This document shows, piece by piece, positions 7,246 through 16,950 of a DNA stretch of 26,555 nt. Source of the stretch: 70-18 sp041691815 (lineage in GTDB: Bacteria > Pseudomonadota > Alphaproteobacteria > Acetobacterales > Acetobacteraceae); contig JBEPTZ010000059.1 in the NCBI GenBank assembly GCA_041691815.1, forward strand, positions 1-26,555. Reading direction: 5' to 3'. The notes beneath the pieces were generated by a model that saw only the letters and a list, made by a program, of their open reading frames with translations, had not been told where the DNA came from and searched no databases. The position numbers were made by a program, and so were the translations under genes. Numbering within the stretch: position 1 is the first letter of the stretch; each line of letters begins with the position of its first letter.

Positions 7246-10200
7246 TCACTCGGCCAAAGCATCGCGCACAGCGGCGAGCGGCGCGGTCCAGTCGCCATAG
7301 GCCGCCTGGCGGAATTGCCGCAGCGACGGATACCACGGGCTGTCCTCGCGCCCCAGCAGCCAGCGCCATTCGCTGTCGTGGCGGTTGAGCAACCAGACCG
7401 GCTGGCCGAGGCTGCCGGCCAGATGCGCCACCGCGGTGTCCACCGAGATCACCAGGTCGAGCCCGGCGAGCAGGGCCGCGGTGTCGGCGAAGTCGTGCAA
7501 CTCCGCGGTCCAGTCGTGCAGCACCAGGCCCGGCGGCGGTGCGGCGCCCTTTTGCAGCGAGACGAAGCTGATGCCGGGCAGGTCGGCCAGCGGCGCCAGC
7601 GCACCCTCTGGCAGCGAGCGGCGGCGGTCGATCGGGTTGGCGCGGATATCGGCCAGCGCCGCGTTACCGGCCCAGCACAGGCCGACGCGGCGGCCGGGCA
7701 GGGCGGCCAGCCGCGCCCGCCAGCGCGCCGCATCGCTGGCCAGCGGCTGCAGATAGGGCGTCTCGGCCGGGATGCCCGACAGCCGGGTGCCGAACGCCAG
7801 CGGCAGGCTCAGCAGCGGGCACTGGCGGTCGAAGGCGGGCAGGGGGTCACCGGTGGCGACCAGTTCGGCCACCCCCTCCAGCCCGCCCAGCAGCCGCAGC
7901 AGCGGCGCCGGCGCTTCCAGCACCACGCGGGCGTGCCGGGCCACCAGCGGCACGTAGCGGCAGAATTGCAGCGTGTCGCCCAGCCCCTGCTCGGCATGCA
8001 GCAGCACGGTGCCGCCGGCCGGGCTGCTACGATCCCAGCGCGGCTGGGTGAAAGCCCGCCGATGCGCCGCCGGGCTGTGCCAGCGCCACTCATATTCCCG
8101 CCAGCCTTCGCGCAACTGGCCGTCCTGCAACAGCGCCTCGGCCAGCGCCAGATGCGCGTCGGGCAGGTCCGGGGCGAGCGCGATGGCGCGGCGGTGGCTG
8201 GCGATTGCTTCGGGCAGCCGGTTCAGCCCAGCCAGCACCAGCCCGGTATTCACCGCGATCATCGCATCGCCCGGTGCCAGGCCGGCGGCGCTGGCGAGGC
8301 TGGCGAGCGCGGCGGCAAGCCTTCCCTGGGCGGCCAGCGTGGTGCCCAGCGCGTTATGCGTGCCGGCCAGGTCCGGCCGCAGCGCCACCGCCTGGCGCAG
8401 CGCCGCCTCGGCTTCGTCCAGCCGGTCCATCGGCTTCAGCGCCATGCCGCGATTGGCCAACGCTTCCACATAGCCGGGCCGCGCCGCCAGCGCCGCGTCA
8501 TAGCCGGCCAACGCCTCCTGGTGGCGGTGGGCTGCGAGCAGCAGGTTGGCCAGGTTGTTATGTGCCTCGGCCAGCGCCGGCGCGCGGGCCACGACGCGCC
8601 GATACAGCGAGATCGCGGTGTCGGGCTTGCCGGCGGCGGCGGCCTCGTGCGCCTGATTATACAGCACGCCGGGGTTCGGCTCGGCGAGATCGGCCAGGGC
8701 GGCGCAAAGGGCTGCCAGCGGCGCCTCCCAGGCGCCCGGTTCGCTCTGGCGGAACTGCCGCAGCGTGGGGTACCACGGGCTGTCGTCGCGCCCGCGGAGC
8801 CAGCGCCAGTCGCCGTCCCAGCGGTTCAGCAGCCAGACCGGCCGGCCCAGCGCGCCGGCCAGATGCACCACCGAAGTGTCGACGCTGATCACCAGATCGA
8901 GGCCGGCGACCAGCGCGGCGGTATCGGCAAAATCGTGCAATTCGCCGGTCCAGTCGTGCAGCACCAGGCCGGGCGGTGGCGTCTGGCGGGCCGGTTCGCC
9001 CTTCTGCAGCGAGACCAGGCTGACGCCCTCGATCCCGGCCATCCCCGCAAGCTGTGCCAGGACCAGCGAGCGCCGGCGGTCGGCCAGCAGCGGTGAGGCG
9101 CGGCCGCCGAGCAGCGGATTGCCGGCCCAGGCCAGCCCAACCTTCAGCCCCGGCAATGCCGCCAGCCGGCTGGCCCAGCGGTCGGCGGCTCGCGGATCGG
9201 CGTGCAGATACGGCGTCTCGCCCGGCAGGTTTTCCAGCGTGACGCCCAGCAGATGCGGCAGGCTGAGCAGCGAGCAGGCGGCGTCGTGCGGCGGCAATTC
9301 GCTGCCTGGCGCCTGCAGCCGCACGCGGCCCTGACGCACCGGCGCCAGGGTCGCCAGCAGCCGCAACAGGCTGCGCGGCGCTTCCAGCACCACCGGCCGG
9401 CGGGCGGCGGCCAACGCCACGAAACGGGTGAACTGCAGCGTGTCGCCCAGCCCCTGCTGCGCGTAGACCAGCAGCGTGCCGTCGCCGGCGGCACCATCCC
9501 ACGGCGGCGCCAGGTTGCGGCGCTGCCCGGCGCTGCCGAGCGCGGTGCGGTCCCACCATTCCGCCTCGGCCCAGCCCTCCGGGTAGCGCCCTTCGCGCAG
9601 CAGCCGCAGGCCCAGGCTGTAATGCGCCTCGGCGAGTTCCTGTCCGGTGAGTCCCGGTCGGCCGGCCAGCGCCTCGCGGTAGCAGGCAATCGCCGGGTCG
9701 GGTTGGTCCGGCCCCAGTGCTGCGGCCAGATTGGTCAGCGCCGCGCCGTAGCCGGGCCGCAGCGCCAGCGCGCGTCGATGGCTGGCCACCGCCCCCGCCC
9801 AGTCGTTCAGGGTCAGCAGCGAGCAGCCCAGATTGGTATGGATATCCGCCGCATCCGGCCGCAGTTCCAGCGCGCGGCGATATTCCGCCACCGCTCCCTC
9901 GGCATCGCCCAGCGTCTGCAGCGCGATGGCGAGGTTGTTGCGGTTGCCGGCATCCTGCGGCCGCAGCGCCACGGCGGCGCGAAAGCAGGCGGCGGCGGCC
10001 TCGGTCTCGCGGTGGCCGAACAGCAGGCGTCCGAGCCGCAGGTGGAGTTCCGCCAGATCCGGTTGCAGCGCCAGCGCGGCACGCCATGCGGCGATCGCAC
10101 CCGGAATGTCGCCGCTGGCCTCCAGCGCCTCGCCCAGCAGTTGGCGGGCCTGCGTGAAGCCGGGTTGTGCTGCCACCGCGCGCCGCAGCAGCGCCACCGC

Positions 10201-10395
10201 CTCCGGCACCTGATGCTGTCCGAGCCGGATGGTGGCCAGCAGGTACAGCGCGTCCGCCTGGGTCGGCTGGGCGGCCAGCACCTGTCGGTACAGCGCGTCG
10301 GCAGCCGCGGTATCGCCGGAGCGATGCGCCGCCAGCCCGCGATGCAACAGCGATACGGCGGGGTCGTTCTGCGGTGAATCGGGGGCTGTGGTCAC
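7246..10395 (-). CDS. Double-module TPR/family-9-like glycosyltransferase protein
   Basis: A 1049-residue protein made of two complete copies of the TPR-plus-glycosyltransferase unit seen singly at 1688-3130. Module 1 has TPRs at about residues 11-275 and a GT-B-like domain at about 300-565; module 2 has TPRs at about 575-770 and a GT-like domain at about 785-1045. Repeated landmarks are QQGLGDTLQFTRF/EQGLGDTLQFCRY, VGLAWAGN/VGLCWAGN, VSLQKG, ISVDTSVVHLAG/ISVDTAVAHLAG and DSPWYPTLRQFRQ/DSPWYPSLRQFRQ. Residues 475-550 and 955-1030 share 64 of 76 positions by my count, pointing to internal duplication. No signal peptide or membrane segment is seen. The start is GTG at 10395 without a clear ribosome site. 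It probably glycosylates proteins or surface polymers; acceptor unknown. It lies downstream of the sigma-54-controlled secreted protein gene on the same strand, but a hairpin (10446-10471) separates them. Confidence 0.88.
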   Translation of the reverse strand: MTTAPDSPQNDPAVSLLHRGLAAHRSGDTAAADALYRQVLAAQPTQADALYLLATIRLGQHQVPEAVALLRRAVAAQPGFTQARQLLGEALEASGDIPGAIAAWRAALALQPDLAELHLRLGRLLFGHRETEAAAACFRAAVALRPQDAGNRNNLAIALQTLGDAEGAVAEYRRALELRPDAADIHTNLGCSLLTLNDWAGAVASHRRALALRPGYGAALTNLAAALGPDQPDPAIACYREALAGRPGLTGQELAEAHYSLGLRLLREGRYPEGWAEAEWWDRTALGSAGQRRNLAPPWDGAAGDGTLLVYAQQGLGDTLQFTRFVALAAARRPVVLEAPRSLLRLLATLAPVRQGRVRLQAPGSELPPHDAACSLLSLPHLLGVTLENLPGETPYLHADPRAADRWASRLAALPGLKVGLAWAGNPLLGGRASPLLADRRRSLVLAQLAGMAGIEGVSLVSLQKGEPARQTPPPGLVLHDWTGELHDFADTAALVAGLDLVISVDTSVVHLAGALGRPVWLLNRWDGDWRWLRGRDDSPWYPTLRQFRQSEPGAWEAPLAALCAALADLAEPNPGVLYNQAHEAAAAGKPDTAISLYRRVVARAPALAEAHNNLANLLLAAHRHQEALAGYDAALAARPGYVEALANRGMALKPMDRLDEAEAALRQAVALRPDLAGTHNALGTTLAAQGRLAAALASLASAAGLAPGDAMIAVNTGLVLAGLNRLPEAIASHRRAIALAPDLPDAHLALAEALLQDGQLREGWREYEWRWHSPAAHRRAFTQPRWDRSSPAGGTVLLHAEQGLGDTLQFCRYVPLVARHARVVLEAPAPLLRLLGGLEGVAELVATGDPLPAFDRQCPLLSLPLAFGTRLSGIPAETPYLQPLASDAARWRARLAALPGRRVGLCWAGNAALADIRANPIDRRRSLPEGALAPLADLPGISFVSLQKGAAPPPGLVLHDWTAELHDFADTAALLAGLDLVISVDTAVAHLAGSLGQPVWLLNRHDSEWRWLLGREDSPWYPSLRQFRQAAYGDWTAPLAAVRDALAE

Positions 10396-10445
10396 GCTGG
10401 CAGATTAGTGCATCGCCGCGTGGCGGGCGAGGTGCGCGAATCGGA

Positions 10446-10471
10446 ATGGCCAGGGCTTGCGCCCTGGCCAT
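10446..10471 (-). terminator. Rho-independent-like hairpin after the secreted protein gene
   Basis: ATGGCCAGGGC (10446-10456) and GCCCTGGCCAT (10461-10471) form an uninterrupted 11-bp stem with a four-base loop, about 20 bp downstream of the stop at 10492 in the minus-strand sense. After the stem the minus strand reads TTCCGATTCG, a weak U-content tail only. It probably ends the sigma-54-driven transcript before the large glycosyltransferase gene. Confidence 0.6.
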
Positions 10472-10491
10472 CCTGTCCGTGCGGCGGGAGG

Positions 10492-11244
10492 CTACTGACG
10501 CGCGGGGGCGCCGCCCGGCCCACCCATCGGCCCGCCCATCGGACCACCATGCCGGCCGCCATGCTGCCCCTGCATGCCCTTCTGGCCGTTATGACCATGC
10601 CAGCCGCGATGCGGCGTCTTGATCTGCGTCAGGTTGGTCGCGTCCGGCCCGATCTCGCGTGCCGCCACCACCTTGCCGAGCGCCCCGGCATAGCCGTTGC
10701 CGCGCACGAACACCGTCTTGCCGACCGCCAGTTGGTCGCCCAGGCGGGTGACTTCCGGCGGCGGCAGGCGCACGATGGTGCCATCGGCCAGCAGCACGCC
10801 GTTGGCCTCGCCGCGCGGACCGTGCAGCACCTCCTTCACCGCGCCGCTGGCCTCGATGCTGTTGCCGGGGCCGCGCATCGCCTGGCCGCCCATGCCCTGC
10901 ACGGTGGCGCCCGAGGCGTCGTTGGTGATCGTCATCGCCATCACCATCGGCAGCGCCTTGGCCTTCATGCCGTGGATGGTGACCGCGTCACCCGGCTTCA
11001 CCGCGAACACCAGCTGGGTGGAGGCGCGAGGCGAGAAATGCACCTCGGTGCCGTCCTGCAGGATCAACCCGTCCACGTCGCCGCGCGGGGTCAGCGAATA
11101 CTGCGCCACCACGCCCTTGGTGACCGGCAACTGGGCGGCGTCATAGACCGGGGCGCGGGCGGCCAGCGCGGTGCTGGCGGCGAACACCATCGGGCCGCTG
11201 AACAGCAGGGTGGCGACCAGCAGCGCGGATTTCATCGGTGACAT
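10492..11244 (-). CDS. Secreted two-repeat protein with Gly/His/Met-rich tail
   Basis: A 250-residue exported protein with no family I can name firmly (DUF5666-like beta repeats are possible). Residues 1-22 are a signal peptide (MSPMKS then ALLVATLLFSGPMVFA). Two homologous beta-rich units follow: about 42-108 with PRGDVDGLILQDGTEVHF, and about 132-199 with PRGEANGVLLADGTIVRL. Residues 211-250 are a low-complexity tail rich in Gly, His and Met (HRGWHGHNGQ, HGGRHGGPMGGPM), which could bind metal. The ATG at 11244 has GGAG six bases upstream; in-frame ATGs at 11256 and 11235 are less well placed. A near-consensus sigma-54 promoter lies about 50 bp upstream, and the gene upstream encodes an NtrC-type activator, so regulation by that activator is the obvious inference. 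The two-unit structure could be an OB-like or carboxypeptidase-regulatory-like fold. Confidence 0.8.
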   Translation of the reverse strand: MSPMKSALLVATLLFSGPMVFAASTALAARAPVYDAAQLPVTKGVVAQYSLTPRGDVDGLILQDGTEVHFSPRASTQLVFAVKPGDAVTIHGMKAKALPMVMAMTITNDASGATVQGMGGQAMRGPGNSIEASGAVKEVLHGPRGEANGVLLADGTIVRLPPPEVTRLGDQLAVGKTVFVRGNGYAGALGKVVAAREIGPDATNLTQIKTPHRGWHGHNGQKGMQGQHGGRHGGPMGGPMGGPGGAPARQ

Positions 11245-11291
11245 CTCAATCTCCATCGGTGTCGGCCCGGATGGGGCCTCGCGCTCTGCAG

Positions 11292-11307
11292 TGCATGCCG
11301 CGTGCCA
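11292..11307 (-). promoter_or_regulatory. Sigma-54 (-24/-12) promoter for the secreted protein gene
   Basis: On the minus strand the site reads TGGCACGCGGCATGCA. Against the consensus TGGCACG-N4-TTGCW it differs only at one T, and the invariant GG and GC doublets have the required 10-bp spacing. Transcription would begin near 11281, leaving a leader of roughly 37 bases that contains the GGAG ribosome site before the ATG at 11244. It sits in the 98-bp gap directly after a gene for a sigma-54-dependent activator. Confidence 0.75.
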
Positions 11308-11342
11308 GAGCATAACCCGTTGGAATCCCTTATCACGACCGG

Positions 11343-12697
<1,355 letters not shown>

Positions 12698-12713
<16 letters not shown>

Positions 12714-14164
12714 ACGGCGCCCTCCGGCAGCAGCGGCAGGTCGAGGGTGAACTCGGTCGGCTGGGCAGGATGGGTCAGCGCCAGGCTGCCGCCCTGGGCA
12801 TGCGCCATCTCGCGGGCGATCGCCAGCCCCAGCCCGGTGCCATCGGCATGGCCGCTGACGAACGGCTCGAACAACTGCCCGCGCAGCGCCTCCGGCACGC
12901 CCGCGCCATCGTCCCGCACCCGGATCAGCAACCGGTCGTCCTGCACCTCGGCCGCGATCCGCACCACCCCGCCCGGCGGCGCATGGCGCAGCGCGTTCTG
13001 CACCAAATTGTCGAGCGCCCGCCGCAGCAGCGCCGAGTCGAGCGGCACGACTCGCTCCTGCGACTCGACGGTGATCCGAGTCCCCGAGTCGTCCAACTCG
13101 GCCGCGCAGCCGCGCAGCAGCGCTGCCAGATCGGTCGCCACCGGCGCCGGTTCGCGCGCCCGGGTCATCTCCAGCAATTCGGCGATCAACCGGTCCAGCC
13201 GCGCCACCTGCGCCAGGATCGCCTGTAACGCGGTGCGCGCCCGCAAGCCGCCGCCCTCCGGCGCCACCGCCAGCGCGTTCTCGGCCCTGAGCCGCATGGC
13301 TGCGATCGGGTTGCGGATTTCATGCGCCATGCCGGCCGCTACCCGCCCCAATGCGGCCAGCCGCTCGGCCTGCGCCACCCGCGCCGAAAGCGCCTGCGCC
13401 CGCGCCCGCGCCTCCGCCAGGCTGGCCCCGGCGCGGTTCAGCGCCGCCACGACGCGATCCAGGTCGCGCTCGCCGGTAAGTGCGATCTGCGGCAGATCGC
13501 CGCCGCTCGCCTCATGCCCGGCCAGCGCTGCCTCGATGGCGCCGATCCGCCGCGCGTAGCCTGCGATCATCACGGTGAGCCACAGGCTGCTCAGCAGCAC
13601 CAGCGCCAGCAGCACGCCGACGCCCAGCCGGAGTTCGCCATAGCCGGGTGCGGCCGCCACCCGCGCCAGCGTCCAGCCGACCAGGCCGTCGATCGGGCCG
13701 GAGAGCGGGCAGGCCCGCAGCAGCACCGTGGTGCCGCCCGAGCCGATGCTCTGGTTTGCCGCCCGCTCATCCTGCCCGGCCTGGGTCGCCAGCGCCACCA
13801 CCGCCGCCTGCCAGGGCGCGGTCGTCGCCGGCGCGCCGATCAGCCCGGCCTGCGGCTGCCACAACCCGCCCTGGATATCACCGAACGGCGCCAGCGCCTG
13901 CGCCACCACCTCGCCCAGATCGCGCCGCAACCCGGCATCCACCCCGCCATCCGGGGCATCCGGCAGCGGCCCGGCCCAACCGGTGGCGAAATAGTTATAA
14001 CCGTCACCGATCGCGTCGCAGCCCTGGTGCAGCGCCGCCTGCGCCCGTTCGGTCTCGGCGCCGCTCGACACCCGATACAGTTGCAGCAGCAGCAGCCCTA
14101 CCGCCAGCGACGCCGCCAGCGACAACGCCCAGAGCACGAACAACCGGGAGCGCAGAGACCGCAT
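12698..14164 (-). CDS. Membrane sensor histidine kinase
   Basis: A 488-residue kinase, partner of the adjacent NtrC-type regulator. A first membrane helix (about residues 8-30) and a second (about 178-204, GVGVLLALVLLSSLWLTVMIAG) bracket a periplasmic sensor domain of about 147 residues without a recognised ligand motif. A HAMP-like linker leads to the dimerisation box with catalytic H281 in AAGMAHEIRNPIAAMR. The ATPase domain has the N box DNLVQNALRHAP (385-396), G1 DDGAGVP (418-424), the F box FEPFVSG and G2 DGTGLGLAIA (441-450). The ATG at 14164 is chosen because the membrane helix follows directly; an in-frame TTG at 14194 would add ten residues. A small membrane peptide gene lies 55 bp upstream. 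Confidence 0.93.
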
Positions 14165-14219
14165 ACCGCCGCAGTAGCGCAGAATCCGCCGCAATGGCAG
14201 TCCGCGGCGCGCGCCTGCG

Positions 14220-14393
14220 TCAGGCGATGCCGAGCGGCAAGCTGCCCTGCGGCGCGTTCGACAATGTCATGTCCGCGCGCGCCGGCTGGGTCAGCGCCGC
14301 AGCCAGCGCCAGGGCCAGCAGCCCGGCCAGCAGCAACCCCCAGGGGGCCAGCCACTGGTCGTCGTGCATCGGGTGGTGGGGAAAAGCGCGCAT
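14220..14393 (-). CDS. Small single-pass membrane or secreted peptide, unknown function
   Basis: A 57-residue reading frame from ATG 14393 to TGA 14220. It starts MRAFPHHPMHDDQW, has one hydrophobic helix (WGLLLAGLLALALAAAL, residues 18-34), then TQPARAD, which reads like a signal-peptidase site, and a 17-residue tail. Most third codon positions are G or C, like the neighbouring genes. It points the same way as the kinase gene and ends 55 bp before it, so it may be the first gene of that operon. I know no homologue. It may be an accessory peptide of the kinase, or a chance frame; the hydrophobic helix plus context make it worth listing. A weak GCGAG motif sits nine bases before the start. Confidence 0.45.
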   Translation of the reverse strand: MRAFPHHPMHDDQWLAPWGLLLAGLLALALAAALTQPARADMTLSNAPQGSLPLGIA

Positions 14394-14569
14394 CTGCCGG
14401 ACTCGCTTTCAAACCAGATTACTCGCCAGTCTAGCCCGCCGCGCCGTTGTTTTCGCCTGATAATGTCTCATGCTGATGGATGAGGCAGCCACCAAACCGC
14501 CCCCCAGGCTGGCGAGCCTCGCCTGCATCGTGTCACCATGCCCTCGTCCATCCGCGAAAGGCCGCCGCC
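14394..14569. other. Divergent intergenic region
   Basis: This gap separates the minus-strand kinase operon from the plus-strand VOC gene. It is slightly richer in A and T around 14409-14470 (TTGTTTTCGCCTGATAATG at 14447-14465), so promoters are expected, but no -35/-10 pair with normal spacing could be fixed. No sigma-54 site was seen on either strand. Confidence 0.4.
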
Positions 14570-15403
14570 ATGACCCTGCCGCTCCCCACCCTCGACCATG
14601 TCGTGGTCAACGTGCAGCACCGCATGGACGACGCGGCGATCCTCTACCGCCGCCTCGGCTTCACCCTCACCCCGCGCGGCCACCACACGCTCGGCTCGAT
14701 CAACCACCTGGCGATCTTCGGCACCGACTACCTGGAATTGATCGGCGCCCCGCCCGACGGCGCCCGCACCGACCTGCTTGGCTGGCCCACCGGCCTCAAC
14801 GGCCTGGTCTGGGGCACCGAGGACGCCGACGCGGTGCACGCCGCCCTCACCGAAGCCGAGGTTGCCAGCAGCCCGCCGGTGTCGTTCTCGCGCCCGGTGC
14901 AGCTCGCCGCCGGCCCGCGCGACGCCGCCTTCCGGACCGTGCGCCTGCCCAATGACACCACGCCGGCCGGCCGGCTGTATTTCTGCGAGCACGCCACCCG
15001 CAACCTGGTCTGGCGCGACGAATGGCGCCGGCACGCCAACGGCGCCATCGGCGTGCTGCGCGCGGTGATCGCCGCCGAAGACCCGGCCCGCCTCGCCGGC
15101 CTGTTCCTGCGCATGTTCGGCACCGAGGCGGTCACCGAGATCGACGGCGGCCACCGCCACGCCGTCGGCCTCAGCAGCTTCGACATCGTGACCCGCGCCG
15201 AACTCGTCCACCGCCTCGGCCCCGCCGCGCCAGACGCCCGGGGCCGGGCCGAATACATGGCCGCCCTGGTTTTGCGTACCACGGCGCTGGATCAGGCCGA
15301 GGCGGCGCTGACCGTGGGGGATATTCCGTTTACCCGTGAGCCGCATCGGGTGGTGGTTTCGCCGGCGGAGACGCTCGGGGTGACGTTGGTGTTTCACAGT
15401 TAA
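14570..15403 (+). CDS. VOC family protein (glyoxalase-like domain)
   Basis: A 277-residue vicinal-oxygen-chelate protein. The first half carries the fold signature (LDHVVVNVQHRMDDAAILYRRLGFTLTPRG, then INHLAIFGTDYLELIG, where H and E are candidate metal ligands). The second half looks like a degenerate repeat (VIAAEDPARLAGLFLRMFG, then VGLSSFDIVT). Such two-unit proteins match the Glyoxalase_3-like group; the substrate is unknown. The ATG at 14570 is preceded by AAAGG eight bases upstream; the frame is open for 90 bases further upstream but that extension does not fit the family start. The gene ends in TAA, and a three-hairpin repeat element begins at the next base, so that element probably forms the end of this transcript. 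Confidence 0.85.
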   Translation: MTLPLPTLDHVVVNVQHRMDDAAILYRRLGFTLTPRGHHTLGSINHLAIFGTDYLELIGAPPDGARTDLLGWPTGLNGLVWGTEDADAVHAALTEAEVASSPPVSFSRPVQLAAGPRDAAFRTVRLPNDTTPAGRLYFCEHATRNLVWRDEWRRHANGAIGVLRAVIAAEDPARLAGLFLRMFGTEAVTEIDGGHRHAVGLSSFDIVTRAELVHRLGPAAPDARGRAEYMAALVLRTTALDQAEAALTVGDIPFTREPHRVVVSPAETLGVTLVFHS

Positions 15404-15518
15404 GCAAGCAGCGCTTTTTTGAAAAAAAGCGCGCAAAAAACTTCATCCCTTTGGGGCGGAGTCTCCGTACACTCCAATGGATGAAGTTTTTTTGCTTCTT
15501 TGTTTTCAAACAAAGAAG
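15404..15518 (+). repeat. Three-hairpin intergenic repeat, copy A
   Basis: The element begins GCAAGCAG directly after the VOC stop codon. Stem 1 is GCGCTTTTTT (15411-15420) with AAAAAAGCGC (15423-15432). Stem 2 pairs GCAAAAAACTTCATCC (15433-15448) with the arm at 15479-15495 (one extra T) and encloses the conserved core GGGGCGGAG-2 bases-TCCGTACACTCCAAT. Stem 3 is CTTCTTTGTTT (15495-15505) with AAACAAAGAAG (15508-15518). Its base composition is far more AT-rich than its surroundings. A second copy lies at 22007-22137. Stem 1 alone resembles a terminator. The following SDR gene starts 26 bp after stem 3. Confidence 0.85.
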
Positions 15519-15544
15519 ACTTGCGTCCTTCAAGGAGCCACCCC

Positions 15545-16300
15545 ATGCCATCCACCCACCGCGTCATGATCATTACCGGCGGCAGCCAGGGCATCGGCGC
15601 CGCCACCGCCCGCCTCGCTGCCGCGCGCGGCTACGCCGTGGCGCTCTCGTACCGCAGCGGCGCCGACCACGCCGCCCGCGTGGTGAAGGACATCCGTGCT
15701 CATGGTGGTATCGCGCTGGCGGTGCAGGCCGACGCGGCTTCGGAAGCCGACACCGTTCGGCTTTTCGAGACCGTTGACCGTGACCTTGGCCGCGTCACCG
15801 CTCTGGTCAACAATGCCGGCATCACCGGCCCGGTCACCAGGCTCGACCATATGACCGGCGCCTTGCTCGACGAGGTGCTGGGCATCAACATCAAGGGCTG
15901 CTTCCTGGCGCTGCGCGAGGCGATCGCCCGCATGGCCACCGACCACGGCGGCCCCGGTGGTGCGGTGGTCAACGTCTCCTCGCGTGCCGCCGCACTGGGC
16001 GGTGCCGGCGAATGGGTGCATTACGCCGCCTCCAAGGGTGCGGTCGATACCTTCACCATCGGCGCCGCCAAGGAGTTGGCGCCGCGCGGCATCCGGGTCA
16101 ACGCCGTCAATCCCGGGCTGATCGACACCGAAATCCACGCCAAGGCCGGCCTGCCCGACCGCACCACCCGCATGGCCTCCGGCGTGCCGATGGGGCGCGC
16201 CGGCACCGCCGAGGAGGTCGCCGAGGCCATCCTCTGGTTGCTGTCGGAGCAGGCTTCCTATGTGACCGGGGCGCTGCTGCCGGTGGGCGGCGGCAGGTGA
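15545..16300 (+). CDS. SDR family oxidoreductase
   Basis: A 251-residue classical short-chain dehydrogenase. The cofactor loop is TGGSQGIG (11-18), followed by NNAG (89-92), the structural N115, the catalytic S145/S146, Y160 and K164 in YAASK, and the PGLIDTEI element after it. The sequence is closest in style to the 3-oxoacyl-ACP reductase or glucose 1-dehydrogenase group; Ser36-Tyr37-Arg38 after the second strand suggests NADP. The substrate is unknown. The ATG at 15545 is fixed by AAGGAG (15532-15537), seven bases upstream; an earlier in-frame ATG lies inside the repeat element and is not credible. Copy A of the repeat forms its upstream leader. It converges on the membrane protein gene at 16314 with only 13 bp between. 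Confidence 0.92.
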   Translation: MPSTHRVMIITGGSQGIGAATARLAAARGYAVALSYRSGADHAARVVKDIRAHGGIALAVQADAASEADTVRLFETVDRDLGRVTALVNNAGITGPVTRLDHMTGALLDEVLGINIKGCFLALREAIARMATDHGGPGGAVVNVSSRAAALGGAGEWVHYAASKGAVDTFTIGAAKELAPRGIRVNAVNPGLIDTEIHAKAGLPDRTTRMASGVPMGRAGTAEEVAEAILWLLSEQASYVTGALLPVGGGR

Positions 16301-16313
16301 TGCTGGGTGAGCG

Positions 16314-16613
16314 CTACTTCCTTGCCCCGCCGCCGCGCGAAACGTAGCGGCGCTCGCCGGTCCTGGGGTTGACGAACACCTCGATCGTCTCGCCGGAGGA
16401 GGGGTCGATGAAGCGTTCATTGGTTGGGCGCCAGTTGGGGCCTGGCGGGTCGGCGTGGGTCGGCTTGTAGACGTGATGCTCGAACAGGATCGCCAGCACC
16501 AGCACGGCGCCGGCGAAGGCCAGCGGAATCGCCGCCTCGACATGCACGAAACTGGCGAACACGGCGGCGGCGATCAGCAGCGCGCCGACCCCCAGCAGGG
16601 CATTACGCAGCAT
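16314..16613 (-). CDS. Small two-helix membrane protein
   Basis: A 99-residue protein with two hydrophobic helices (about residues 4-22, NALLGVGALLIAAAVFASF, and about 27-44, AAIPLAFAGAVLVLAILF). A polar C-terminal tail follows with the repeated look RFIDPSSGETIEVFVNPRTGERRYV, which I recognise only as a generic short tail domain. Function unknown. It is the last gene of a tight minus-strand set, eight bases after the YbjQ-family gene, with GAGG six bases before its ATG at 16613. Together with YbjQ it may act at the envelope. Confidence 0.75.
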   Translation of the reverse strand: MLRNALLGVGALLIAAAVFASFVHVEAAIPLAFAGAVLVLAILFEHHVYKPTHADPPGPNWRPTNERFIDPSSGETIEVFVNPRTGERRYVSRGGGARK

Positions 16614-16621
16614 CGAGGGCC

Positions 16622-16948
16622 TCAATGCGGCGCCGGGTCCAGCACCACGGCGGTGCCGTAGGCGACGATCTCGCTCATCGTCTGGCCCATCTCGGAACTG
16701 TCGAAGCGCATCATCACCACCGCGTTGGCGCCCATCAGCGCGGCGTTGGCCACCATCCGGTCGGTGGCGTGGCGGCGGGCCTGTTCCAGCAATTCGGTGT
16801 ATTCCTTGATCTCGCCGCCGATGATGCTGCGCAGCGAGGCCATGATGTTGCCAGCGAGACCGCGGCTGCGCACCACCACCCCGAAGCACTGGCCGCGCAC
16901 CTCGCGCACCGTGTGGCCGGCAACGTTCTCGGTGGTGGTGACCAGCAC
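16622..16948 (-). CDS. YbjQ family protein (heavy-metal-binding domain type)
   Basis: A 108-residue member of the YbjQ (UPF0145) family, usually 100-110 residues long. Characteristic segments are TTTENVAGHTVREVRGQCFG (5-24), RSRGLAGNIMASLRSIIGGEIKEYTELLEQAR and ANAALMGANAVVMMRFDSSE, ending in a VAYGTAVVL strand. The family forms a pentameric ring and its function is unsettled; metal binding has been suggested. The start is GTG at 16948, supported by GAGGGG eight bases upstream, and lies only two bases after the stop of the dehydratase gene, so translation is probably coupled. Confidence 0.88.
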   Translation of the reverse strand: MLVTTTENVAGHTVREVRGQCFGVVVRSRGLAGNIMASLRSIIGGEIKEYTELLEQARRHATDRMVANAALMGANAVVMMRFDSSEMGQTMSEIVAYGTAVVLDPAPH

Positions 16949-16950
16949 GG

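Noticed and set aside
7315..9096. A long plus-strand frame opposite the double-module glycosyltransferase gene, and another at 9202-10377
   Set aside because: Composition is repetitive (Gln/Arg/Ala-rich), no motif is visible, and the opposite strand encodes clear TPR and GT domains.
14098..14412. A 104-codon minus-strand frame overlapping the kinase start and the small peptide gene
   Set aside because: It overlaps the conserved first membrane helix of the kinase in another frame and shows no family pattern.
14459..14464. GATAAT as a -10 promoter element for the VOC gene
   Set aside because: No -35 hexamer lies at a proper distance; TTGTTT at 14447-14452 is only six bases away.
15477..15521. 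Start codon and short frame inside the repeat element (MDEVFLL; MDEKFFCFF in copy B)
   Set aside because: The frames differ between the two copies after a few codons while the stems stay paired, so the constraint is on folding and not on coding.
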